Below, piece after piece: positions 1 to 11,100 of a DNA stretch of 64,000 nucleotides (the first letter of the stretch is position 1; every line of letters starts with the position of its first letter). The notes under the pieces are model-generated. The model searched no databases. It had not been told where the DNA came from and saw only the letters and a program-made list of their open reading frames with translations. The stretch is from NCBI GenBank assembly GCA_002914805.1, contig JXTB01000109.1, positions 886,189 through 950,188 on the forward strand. Direction: 5' to 3'. This stretch comes from Parasponia andersonii (lineage: Eukaryota > Streptophyta > Magnoliopsida > Rosales > Cannabaceae). A program made the position numbers and the translations under genes.

Positions 1-1700
1 AATAGTCGAATTTGAATCGATGAGTTTGAAATTGTTGATGCAGAGCTCATGTCGTGAAGGGGGATAGGTACGACTGTTTAGAGCTTAGATTGTGAATTCG
101 ATGAAGCTACATAGACCAGACCTGCTGCCAAAGCTAATCAGGCAACATTCTGAAGAAAGCAAAATTTTTGAAGAAACTATAATACATATGAATAAGAAAG
201 CCCCCGTACTCAGAACAAGTTAGATCCTTCTACGGAAACTAATACCTTTTCTACAGTGATTAATCGACCTTCTAGCACTGAACGGTTTAAATGCTCAATA
301 CAGCGGTCTGCATCTTCAAGAGTTTCCATTGTGACAAAGCCAAATCCACGGGATTCCTTGCTGCGAGGATCTGTAACCAGATGGCACTCCAAAACCTGAT
401 AGCAAAACTGAGATGTCAAACTCCATTTAACAGCTTAAGAGTTTCTTCCCATGCTTAGATTAGTGTACACACGCTTCCTAATTCATGGCTAACCACACAA
501 CATGGTCATGACTCCCTGATACTACAGAAAACCAGTCACAATAAACTCTGAGTTACAGATTCACAGTTCACATGAATAATCACAATAAATCTGCATCAAC
601 TTTTGTAACGGTAACTTCTGAGTTCTCACAAATGACGAATATTCAATCATCAAGCATCTAAATTTGCAATTAACCATACCTTTCCTTCTTTTCCAAAATA
701 CTTTTCAAGATCACTCGTGGTAACTCTAGTGGATAAGCCCGTCACATACAAGTTATTCCCAGGATTGGCGATGCCATCAGAATCACGACTCCTGTCGCAA
801 CAAAACCCAAAACCAAATTCCTTTCAGCTTATCAAATATCAGCTTGATAGTTGATATGATACACATAAAAAAAAAAAAAAAAAAAAGAAAATTTTTTACA
901 GCTTAGAGAATCCCATATACCTGGAGCGGCTTCTTCTTGACCTCGAAAATGATCTAGACCGACGCCCTCTGCCAGGCCCAGGTGAGTGTGGTGAAGGAGA
1001 CCTAAAACATAATAAACAAAAGAGTAATACCAACTGAGGGAACACAATTTCCCCTATTACGCATGACCCATATCATAACCAAGTGAATAAACCCACAATT
1101 CCAAATACTAAAACTGAATGAAAAACTGACCTTCCTTCTCTTGGATATGGCATCTATCAGTACCGGGAAAAGAAAAAATCACTATATTAGATGCCTTTCA
1201 GTATTATGATTTAATAAGTGTACACAAGGTTGAATTTAAGCTTAGTAGCATAAATCTCCTTAAGATCTCTAAATTCTAAGAGCATGTATGATCCAATAAA
1301 TTCAAAATTTAAATTCCATTTCTCCTTAATTTTCTTGCATTTTCTCACCTGACAACTATACAACAATATCATACCCCTCTTTTAAAAAAAAAATAAATAA
1401 AATCCATGAGAACAAATCAACCTTAACCCAACACTCAAAAAGAAGATATAAATAAAAGAAAAATTCAGTAAAGTAAATATACGAACTATTATACGGATCT
1501 ACCTGAATATTTGAGCTGAAGCAGTAAATGAAATAAGAAAATTTATCACAAAAAAAAGGGTTTGGAGAAGAGATTGACCTTGAGTTTGAGGATGGAATCG
1601 GTGAGTCAACTCGGGACTCAGAAGAGCAGGGTGGTGTGATTGACGATGAGAATTGAGTAATGAATGAATGAATCGGCTTTTCCTTTTTCCCTTTCTCCGA
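1..1700 (-). CDS. SR45a / transformer-2-like splicing factor, 5' part (gene runs off the left edge)
   Basis: Four coding exons are visible on the minus strand: 1131-1153 (ATG at 1153), 921-1001, 680-791 and 246-395, each with GT/AG junctions and consistent phase. A 5'-UTR exon lies near 1579-1700. The protein begins MPYPREGRSPSP, has an N-terminal Arg/Ser-rich stretch (residues about 8-36), then one RRM with RNP2-like NLYVTGL and RNP1-like SRGFGFVTM, ending at ITVEK. This order (short RS domain, RRM, then an RS tail) is that of plant SR45a, homologous to animal transformer-2, a nuclear protein that binds pre-mRNA and modulates splice-site choice. The C-terminal RS exons should lie left of position 1; bases 1-245 look intronic. 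The initiating ATG directly follows its acceptor AG. Family assignment is firm; the exact paralogue is not. Confidence 0.88.
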
Positions 1701-3147
1701 TCGTTTATTTATCAATTAAAGTTTTCAGAGAGAGAGAGAGAGAGAGCAGGTACGAGTACGATGCTCATGGTGGGACCATTTGCAACGTGGGCTTGTTTAT
1801 CATCAACCCAACGCTTGTAAATTACCTATACACCATTTTTTTTAAATAAATTCTCGATGAATTTTTGATGAATTCTTAACGATCTTGATAAATTTTTGAA
1901 TGATTCTTGATATCAAGGCAATTTTAATTAATTTTTGATAAATTATTGACAATTTTGACAGATTTTTTATGGATTCTTGACATCGACAATGATCCTGATG
2001 AGTTTTCGATGAATTCTTCGCGGATTCTTGACAATATTGATTTTTCGATGAATTCTTCGCGGATTCTTGACAATATTGATAAATTTTTGATGGAGTCTTG
2101 ATAGATTCTTGATATCAATATCGATCTTGACAGATTATTAATAGATTCTTGATACATTCTCGATGAATTGTTGACTTATTCTCTCCTAAAAGTGGTAGAA
2201 TCTAACAGTAATAGCAAATTTAGTTAAACTTTTGAAAAAAGTGGCAATTACCTACTTAAGCCATGCTTGAGGGGGATCCCATTTAGAAGCCCAAAACGAA
2301 AGGGAAATGGGACAGAATGAGAGTAATTTGGGCCGAACTATTTTTTTCTCTTTTCTTTTCAAAATGACATTTTTGAGAGTATCATCAATGTCAATTAAAA
2401 AAAAAAAAAAAAAAACTCTTAAAAAATGACATAAATGACAGGTCATAAAAAAAACCAGCTTGGACTTTGTAGCTATTCTAGTGAGCACACTCGATGGAAT
2501 GAATGAGCTTATTAAGAAGAGGCTCATCCGTATCCGTAGAGTGTAATGACGCTACTTGGTTAACATGCTCACCTTACTAGATAAGAAGACCAGCTTAGAG
2601 TGTGCAAGAAGAGTTGAAGATACCCCCTTACTCACTCTTACTCAAACCTTCACTCGCTCTAAATTGTGGCCATTGCCTAGAATCTCTCACCGGTCCTTTC
2701 AAAGCTCAATTTTTCTCTTCTCTTCACTTCACTTCAACTTGGCTTATTTGGAGTAAACCTAAGTAATATAAAAAATACTTCTTACAAAAACAACCTAAGT
2801 AATGTAAAATTGAATATTGAAGATTATAAAATATTTGACCCGTGGATTGTGTTTGCTCAATTTAGTTGTTCAATATTTAAACAATACGAGGGAAAAAAAA
2901 AATAATTAAATTAAATCAAACACAGTAAAAAGAATGATGAGCTATTGAGGGGATACTTTGTCACTGGATTCGTTTGGATTCCGAAGCAAGGGAACTTTTA
3001 CAGTTAGAATTGTTTGCAAAATTAAACAATAAAAGCACTTTACTCACAAGTTTAAAAAATATATAAATAAAAAAAAAAAAAACTGCAGCTACTTGTATTA
3101 TATTGTATTGTATTGATTGTGACACTAATTTCTGAGAATTCATATCT
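1700..3147. other. Intergenic, AT-rich, with a minisatellite and microsatellites
   Basis: A short (AG)n tract lies at about 1727-1746 in the SR45a 5' leader region. Positions about 1850-2165 are a degenerate minisatellite (separate entry). The remainder has poly(A) runs (2398-2416, 3070-3082) and no convincing coding potential on either strand; the short open frames there lack family resemblance. Confidence 0.6.
1850..2165. repeat. Degenerate minisatellite with GATTCTTGA core
   Basis: The motif GATTCTTGA / GAATTCTTGA recurs many times with short AT-rich spacers. Two nearly identical 39-bp units lie in tandem, with the TTTTCGATGAATTC start at 2003 and again at 2042. The open frame across it on the minus strand is a by-product of the repeat, rich in I, S and R, and is not considered a gene. 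Confidence 0.75.
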
Positions 3148-3536
3148 TCAAAAAAGAAAAAAAAAAATATTATGATTGGCAAAGTTTATTTTCTCCTGGT
3201 TCCCCATTTTTGTGTTCTGGATCCTCGTCATCCTTAGAGTTGCCTTCTTGGGTTCCCAATTGCTTCTATTTGCTTTTGAGCAGAGGAAAAACAAGGCACG
3301 AGTGTATATATATATATACAAACATGCCATGAACTGCAAATCAAGTCAACACAAGATTAAGAAATAATAATAACAAAAATTCTTTTATTTATTTTGCCAA
3401 ATTCCCCTCGAAAAAAGGCTGGTAAGATATTGATTTATTTTTAATAGAGTAATATTAGAGACATCAAAAAAATTGAAGTATTTATAAATTGTCTCTACTA
3501 GATTAAGGAACCAGATTTTCACATTCTCCCATCTGC

Positions 3537-3568
<32 letters not shown>

Positions 3569-6500
3569 TTATCAGATTAATCTAATAATTATTTATCATT
3601 AAATGAACAAAATCCAACTAATTCAATTAGGCCATTTCTGGTCTAACCCCACATTTTAACTATAATTAAAAGCTTCAGAATTTATTGAAACCAATAATAC
3701 AGATATAGTATATACCTCTCAGGGAACTGTAACCATGTTCTTGATGGAACTGACAATGACTTATTTTGAGTGCAAAACTCTATTAGCCAACCAATAAGAA
3801 GGCTTGCAACTCCCAATGATAGTACAATAGGAATATTAATTGACCTACATTATAGCCAAAGTGAGCTTAAATTTTCAGATTTTACCACTAAACGTATTTA
3901 ACCAAAGTTGTTTAATTAATAATGACTGTACTTCTATGTAATACCTGGTTGGACCAGTTACAGCCGTGAGGGCAATAGTGATTGTTGCAACTGTATGAAT
4001 AGTTCTTTTTGTAGCTTCATTAACATTTGTTAGGTACACAAAAGTGCTCACCACAGCCAAGAGAGACAACCAGAAGTCCATAAACTGAAAAACCCAGAAA
4101 GCAAAACATGCTTGAAGGCAATAAATCATGTTTGACCAATTGAAAAAAATCAAAGAATTAGAAGATATAAACCGAAGAGTAAGTTCTAAAGAAGTGAATC
4201 ATGGTATGTGTAATAAGATGTTTTTTTGCCTTTTTTGGAACTTATAGAACAAATTGTATAGCAGTTTTAGCATATGTGAATATGAAAATGGTGAAGATGG
4301 TAAGATTTATTTCGTAGTACCTGTAAAACACTGAAGTGTAGAATACAATAGGTACGTTCATTACAGGCTTGATATAGCGCACTTGAAATTCCACTAGACA
4401 AGAAGACTATCCACTCCGGACATTCCTGATCAAGGCGATTTGGAAAATAGTACAGCTTGTAGCTTTGATTGTTTTTATAGACATCAACTTCTTAGGGACA
4501 AATATTTGGATTTTACCTTCTGATAAAGGGCCCTAAAGGCTGGAAGAAAAGCTACTGCATTTGTAGCAATGAGAGAAAATGAATGCCATTTTCGGCTTAA
4601 ATCAACACTGCAGTCAAATCCTCCATGGTCTCTATCACAGTAGCAGTAGCTGAGAAAGGGGGAAAAGCTTATTATACCGAGCTGTATAAGAACATTGCAC
4701 AAGGGACATGAATATTTTGCTGCTATAACTAAAAGATTCATTCGAATCCAAACTCCTTTATCCCTTGAAAAGTGTACAATAAAAGAAATTATCTCCACAA
4801 AATATGCCAAGTTAACAAGTCAAAATAATACTAACCTATAGGAGGCTAATCCACTTGCCTCTGTACCATACATACATGTTCCATGATCAGAACATCGATT
4901 TGGACATGATTTAATGGAAACAGACATACAAGACGTACAAATTGACTCTTTTTTGAGTTGAATTATACAATTTAATAAAGGGGTTGTTCTTGCCATCGAT
5001 TTTCTGATTCGAATATTTATAGTCCCAGAACTCAGAAGTTGGCACTCCATAGTATCTAATATATATTGCATAGTTCAATGTTTTGTCTGCTACAAGTTGA
5101 ATGTGAATATTTTCTCCCGCTGCATAAGTCCACATATAAAAATAAGTCCAACCATAAACTGATTTCTCTTCATGCAAAGACTTGCTTAAGAGGGGTTCCA
5201 AAGAAAAATTAGCTGATCTTGAGGATTGGTTTTTGATGTCTGGCAAATATAGAATAGGAACAGTTGGATTAGCTTGGTCAACTTCCTACAGAAGTCAGCA
5301 CAAAATTTTCCCATTTATGTTAGATTTGACTCTTATGTAATAATATAAAACAGCTTGTTAAAATATGTGGACTAATTATTCAAATGAGTGCTTTGCTAAA
5401 CTACAAACCTTAAGTTCATGCTCTTCCCCTGCACAGTTTGGTCCATCCTTCCCATCTTTGCAATAAATCACTTCCCACTCGATCGATAAACAAACCTCTA
5501 CTTCTTCTTCCAGCTTTTCTTCTTGAAATTTTGGCTGGTAGACAGCCTGAATTGAAAAATACCACTTAGGACACTTTGGTACTGGGATGACTAAAGAGGA
5601 TTTACTTAAGTTGCTGGAATAATCATATAAAGACACATCTGGGATTCCGTTGCAGCGAGCATGGCACATTATAGATACTTCATTACCAACTGCTATGTTC
5701 TTCGTGGAAAGAGTTCGATTGAAAGCAATGCATTTAGCTTTTGCTGTTACTTGGATTGGCATGAATGTATCTAAGGAGTATATCTTTGGCTCCATATTTA
5801 CAAGACAAATTTATAGTGTGATTGATTAAAATCCCATCATTTTGAAGATTGTTTTGAAGATCCTCAACTGTCTGATCACAATACTGGCCCTTTTTTGTTG
5901 GGTCCAGACAGCCTTCCACTGTTACATTTGCACCAAGGGAGTATGTGGAGCCTCTTTTGATCTGTAGATTGGATTTCGAAAACAAATGGAGATAAATTTT
6001 CTAGGAAAAAGCTTTATAAAAAAGAACACATATTATGTAGTAGGAAATGCAATCGACGTACCACATGGGACTGAGTTCTAATATTTCCGAGTCCATTGAA
6101 TAGGCCAGCGTAATAGACTCCCGGAGTGAACAGCTTGTTAAAATTTTATGTTTTCATGAGAAAAAGAAGAAAATTTTTTAGTCAAAACTTGTTATGAATC
6201 TTGACCATTAAATTGAAAGAACGTAACCAACCTGTCCATAAGGCATTTTAAATGTGAGCCTTTTCTGCAAAGGGTAACACTTGTCCCCAGTCTGAAGATA
6301 TTGAACATTTCCAGCAGAAACATTATAGTGATTAATCACTGGAAAAACAAAAAAGAACTCCTTTTAAAAGTTTGAACCAAGAACTACATATAAAAGTATT
6401 ACAGTTAGAGACCAGAACAAATGAGATTAGATATTTCAAAACAACATAATGGAATTCTGTCAATATTTAAAGCAACCCTTTTTCTTTTCTTTTTAATTGA

Positions 6501-7284
6501 ATTTACCTAAGCCTCTCAAAGAAGCTCTTGAGAAATCAGGAAGAGGGGGACCTCCATCTCTAAAGCATATAATTGGTAACCTTTCCTTGGAATGCTTTTT
6601 CAAGTTTTCAAGGTCCAGCAGCACCAAACACAGATATAAGAGCAATAGGACAAGGGTAGAAGCAAGTCCCATAGCTTTGACTTCCATCTATTTGGATAGA
6701 AAAAGTTCAATCTGAATTCCAAAATCTGAAATGCATAGTCTGAGGCATGTTTAGAGAAACTCACAAGGTTCACATCTGAGTCAGTGGCAATGGTTGCTGA
6801 CCAAAAATTAAGCGGCAACTCAACTGAAACAAAGCATAGTTATACAACAGAAACCAGCTTAACTTCGAATGATTTTAACAATTTATAGTTTTTTTTTTTC
6901 ACATTTGGAATACAAACATACATGAAAAGAAAAAAATATATATATTTAAGGTGTTGAGACCATGAAGAAGTGAGAGTAGTATAACTTTCAGGTAACATTT
7001 ATACTGCTGATGAAAATCTCTCTATCCATATTGTTCAATGGAGTGATCATATATATGTATGGATATGCATACTCATGAATGCACGCTTATATATGTTTAC
7101 ATATGTATGCATACAAGAAAACTGCTTGTTAACCTCTTATGTAGGTCCAGTAATAAGGGCGAAGCTTTGTGGTAGGAACATAGAAGCCAGAAAGTCTTGA
7201 AGTTTGACCAGTTGAATAACCAAAAGCTACTAAGAAAGAAAAGAAGATGAGTACCGAGACACAGAACTTGAGTGAATACACCAT
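3148..7284 (-). pseudogene. TMEM8/PGAP6-like (CREST family, EGF-containing) membrane protein gene, disrupted
   Basis: Inferred exons: 7134-7284 (ATG 7284, signal peptide), 6765-6823, 6507-6687, 6232-6338, 6062-6133, 5409-5961, 4836-5285, 4517-4649, 4321-4425, 3945-4084, 3716-3844, about 3420-3532, 3148-3333. The product resembles plant TMEM8/PGAP6-like proteins: a large ectodomain, an EGF-like segment (CPNRCSDHGTC, then CDRDHGGFDC), then a seven-helix CREST hydrolase domain with SSGISSALYQAC and LQFMDFWLS. Lesions: exon 5409-5961 is 553 nt, one over a multiple of three, with a frame switch near 5770-5800 (first stop 5734); exon 4836-5285 switches frame near 4930 (stop 4911), losing residues usually present before the EGF segment; the exon near 3420-3532 loses similarity after about 20 codons; the last exon is out of frame across a TA repeat. 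The family's second histidine motif (WHxxWH) is not intact. The splice sites are preserved, so decay looks recent. Assembly errors could explain single lesions but hardly all of them. Confidence 0.78.
3552..3569. repeat. (TA)n microsatellite after a poly(A) run
   Basis: About nine TA units follow an A-run at 3538-3551, just upstream on the minus strand of the degenerate penultimate exon of the CREST-family pseudogene. Confidence 0.9.
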
Positions 7285-8195
7285 ATCTTGGGCCAAAATG
7301 AAAGATTTTATTTACTTATTTATATTTTTATGTAGGAAAAAAAATGTGCCGATGTTTATAATGTAAGACTTCATGGAAGGCTAATACGACTGGGCTTCTT
7401 GGTGTCAAAGTGTTCTCCAATGAAACAATTTTCTCAAAAAAAAAAAAAAGAACTTAATTTAACCTCTGCTCCTATTTTCGGTGTTACATCAAATAAAATT
7501 ATCTATAAAGAAGAAATCCAATGATAGTGAAAGTGTGTCTGTTACGTAATTGTTGATCGTATTTGAATGCCTTTTAAGATGAAAACAACTATTGGTATTT
7601 AATAGTGAAATATAGTATTAATGTTCACAGATGAAGCATGGAAGTTAAGGATTATCATCTCATGATTCAGAAAAACAAAAAGATGATATCATCTCACATA
7701 TCTATATCATTATCCCTTAATCAATTCAGATTATACCGAAACTTATTGTCTAAGTTCGAGGAATTACTTTGAAATTGACTAATTGAGATAATAATTTGAG
7801 ACCATCTTTAAATAAAGGAGCTGGGCGTGGAAAACTACTATACATTGCCTTGTTTGCGAAAAGGATAAATAACTCAAACTAAGAATTTGAATATATATGT
7901 GGACCAAATTATAATTTTTTTTTTTTTTTTAAAAAAGTTGCTAGTTCAGAACTTAGATTACATGCTCTGAATCTCAGAACCCTTTCAAACAAACTACAAT
8001 ATCAAGTAACCGAAATTTGTAAAACTGCTGATACATATTAGCCTGAGTTTGAATGTTTCAACTCAATATAAGTGGGCAAAACAGGTAAGGTACAAAGAAT
8101 AACAGAAAAAGACAAGATCAACCAAAACTTCAATGGCCGGGACTGATTTTACAAACACTAACAAAAAATATTAATGGGAAAAAATATAAACAGAA
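7285..8195. other. Intergenic spacer, nothing recognised
   Basis: AT-rich DNA between the 5' end of the CREST-family gene and the 3' end of the beta-adaptin gene. It contains poly(A)/poly(T) runs (7437-7449, 7916-7931). The last ~150 bp are likely beta-adaptin 3' UTR. No other feature is supported. Confidence 0.6.
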
Positions 8196-11100
8196 TCAAA
8201 CCCTAAGGAGAGCCTCAATAGATTCAAAGAAAAGTGGTGCCATTTCAGGGTTCGGAGTCTTGATTGCAGACTTGACTCCCGGGTTTCCAACGACTGTAGT
8301 AAGTTCGATCAAGAAAGGCGTTCCTTTAGGGAGTTTCGCAGAGAAGTAGAAAACATCCTGGTTTGCATGCTTGCGTCTTGCAATAAAGAACATGTTCGAA
8401 GCAGCCAGCTGGTCTAGTGTTGCTTCCACAGAGCTTATCACAGCATTAGGGAAGTCCCTTGAGACCTCATTCGAGTCCGGAAGGGATCTCCATGTCTGCA
8501 TTAGGGACATGCATTATTATAACCAAGACTTATTCAACCCAATCAAATGTCTGAATCTCAGTACATGCAACATGCCACATCACAACTCCAACAAGGTGAT
8601 GCAAGGTCAAACCGAGTAGCATTCTATCCTATCCTATCCTGTTTCAAAACTCTTTCTAGAACCTCTTTTTTCAATAAATTTTATTTTGAGCATGCCTACT
8701 GTATTCTTTTGTATAGAGGTCATTTTACTACTTTCACCATAACAGAGGTCCCTGCTAAGCTATGTTCTAGCACTGAATATACTTTTCAATAAAGAACCTT
8801 TTCAATCTACTAACATTGAGTAATACACCCCTTCTATGAATATCAGATTTTGGGAAAATTGGACCTAAACTAGTGTCAAAGTACAAACATGGCCTCATGT
8901 CAGATAGCACTTAACACATGTATATTGAAAGGATTGTCAAGTATAACATGAAGTAAGGACATTTCTTCGGTTCAAACTAATTAAGGCATTACAAAATCGA
9001 AATACAGAAAAGGAGTTTACGTTTTATTTTCAGGGAAGCAAAGAGGTCATTTCTATGAAACTACAACTATAAGCAACACGCTTTGCAAGAACAACATTGC
9101 AATGAATGTCATGATATGTGTTTTCACCAAAAATAGCACATGCAATAAAAAAAGCGAATAAAAGCCAACAGGAGAGGAAAGTAATTTTACCTCAAGAAAG
9201 CTTGCACGCTCCATTCTCCCTTCCTCAGTAAAGAACACATGTAATGAGATTTTATCATTGAAGTACCAGACGGGTTGTTGATTATTTTTCACGGCAACCT
9301 GCAGAAGTGAGCTTGGAGGACCTTGCGACAAATTTTGGAACACAACCATTGGCAGAAGAGTCGTCGCAGACGAGCCAGGTTGCAATTGGGGAACCTAACA
9401 GAACACAATGCATTGGGTTAAAACTAGCCTCCAGAGGTAAGGGATGAAAAAACAGAACAATTTACTTAATAACTACCTGCAAGGGTCCAGCAGCTGCAAG
9501 ACCAAACGTATTTTTGTTGAACTGAATCATGAAACCATCAAGAGGAATCTGTGAGTTGTTCTCAAACAATAAACTGTAAAATATTTGACCATCCCTTCGA
9601 GTCAAATGAGCACTGATCTGCAAACCTTGACCAGTTGATGCAGGCAGTAAAACAGGCAAAGGAGGGCTGCAATAAACACCAGAATATCCGGTAAGTCCCA
9701 TCCAGAGCATCAACCACAGTTGTCAAACCAAACATTGCAAGTATTAAGTGTGTGTTCTAACAGCCACATTCATCTTCTAGATCCTACAATTCGTACTCAA
9801 CTTATAGCTGCAGTCATTCTAAATAATAAATACCCACCCACATCCCCACCAAAAAAAAAGTGTAATTCAAACATGCAGAGAATACTCCCTACAACTACTC
9901 ATTTAACCACCAACAATCAGACAGCTTTCATGTTCCACCACACTTACCCAGCCGGAGTAGAAGGCTGATCAACAGGGACAATGGCATTATCCAGGCCTAT
10001 CAGATCACCTAGTAAATCTGGCACTGGAGCAGCAGGTGCTGGTTGAGTTGGTGTAGCTGCAGGACCTGGTTGTCTTGCCGCAGCATATGGAACATTGTCA
10101 GAGCTAGTTGGTGGAGATGCAGCACCATCAGCAACATGAGATTCAGAATACCCTGTTTCACTCCCTTCAGCATATTCTTCATCTTCAGTTCTCTGGGTTG
10201 TGGTCTTCACACGTGTTATGAATGCTTCTGGGGGCTTGTGATACACAGAAGATAATGTAGCAATGTTGGCAAGAAGCTCATCAAGAAGAGTTGGTTCAAG
10301 CTGGTTTGAATCATCAGAAATCACGGGCTTCTCTGCTAACACAACATCCTTCGCAGCCTATGTCACAAAAAGTAGCCCATCAGACACACAATAAAAGTAA
10401 TGCATACCTGATAGCATCTACCATTGCATGCACTCGCAACAAAGACCCATGTACAAGCCATCTATCAAGTCAACAGACCCCCTTGAGCAGGAATCTAAAA
10501 AAGATGTTGTTACCTTAAACACCCCAAAATGACATAGGGGAAGATATTAGCTATATAATCAGGTCCAACCACATCAGATAAAATCAAGATTTAAGTCCAT
10601 TATCTAACAATGTAGGGTTCACCCAAGGATCTACGCTAAATGTGGCATATAAATGAAACCTCCTATAGTGACTGTTCTGACATGCATACAAAGACATTCA
10701 TAAGCAACAAAGCTACTCCTTTCTCAGAGAAACAATATCATATCTTTGCCAAACCACACCTCAGGGTCAGTTGATAAGAGACGCCAATATATGTAAGCGC
10801 GGTCCCGCAGATCAGGGTTATCTGTCTCCACAGTTGCATTATTCAAGACTACCTGTAAACATGAATCAATATTGTGAGAATTTACTCAGAACAATATCTG
10901 AAATAACTCATGTTGGCAACGGAAATTCTCAATAGGCTATCCTTCATTAGTTATGGGCAACTGAACTTACAAACAGAGATCAGGTTTTAGATCCAAACAA
11001 AAACACTACAATCTCTCAACCAGAGTGGTAGATGCCTTAACACTAGTAGCCATAAACGAGTTGTTTTGTCAAGCATGAAAAAACACAAAATTCAAATGAC

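Noticed and set aside
9720-10518. Plus-strand frames across the beta-adaptin hinge exon
   Set aside because: Opposite-strand shadows of the low-complexity hinge; the minus strand gives a continuous adaptin.
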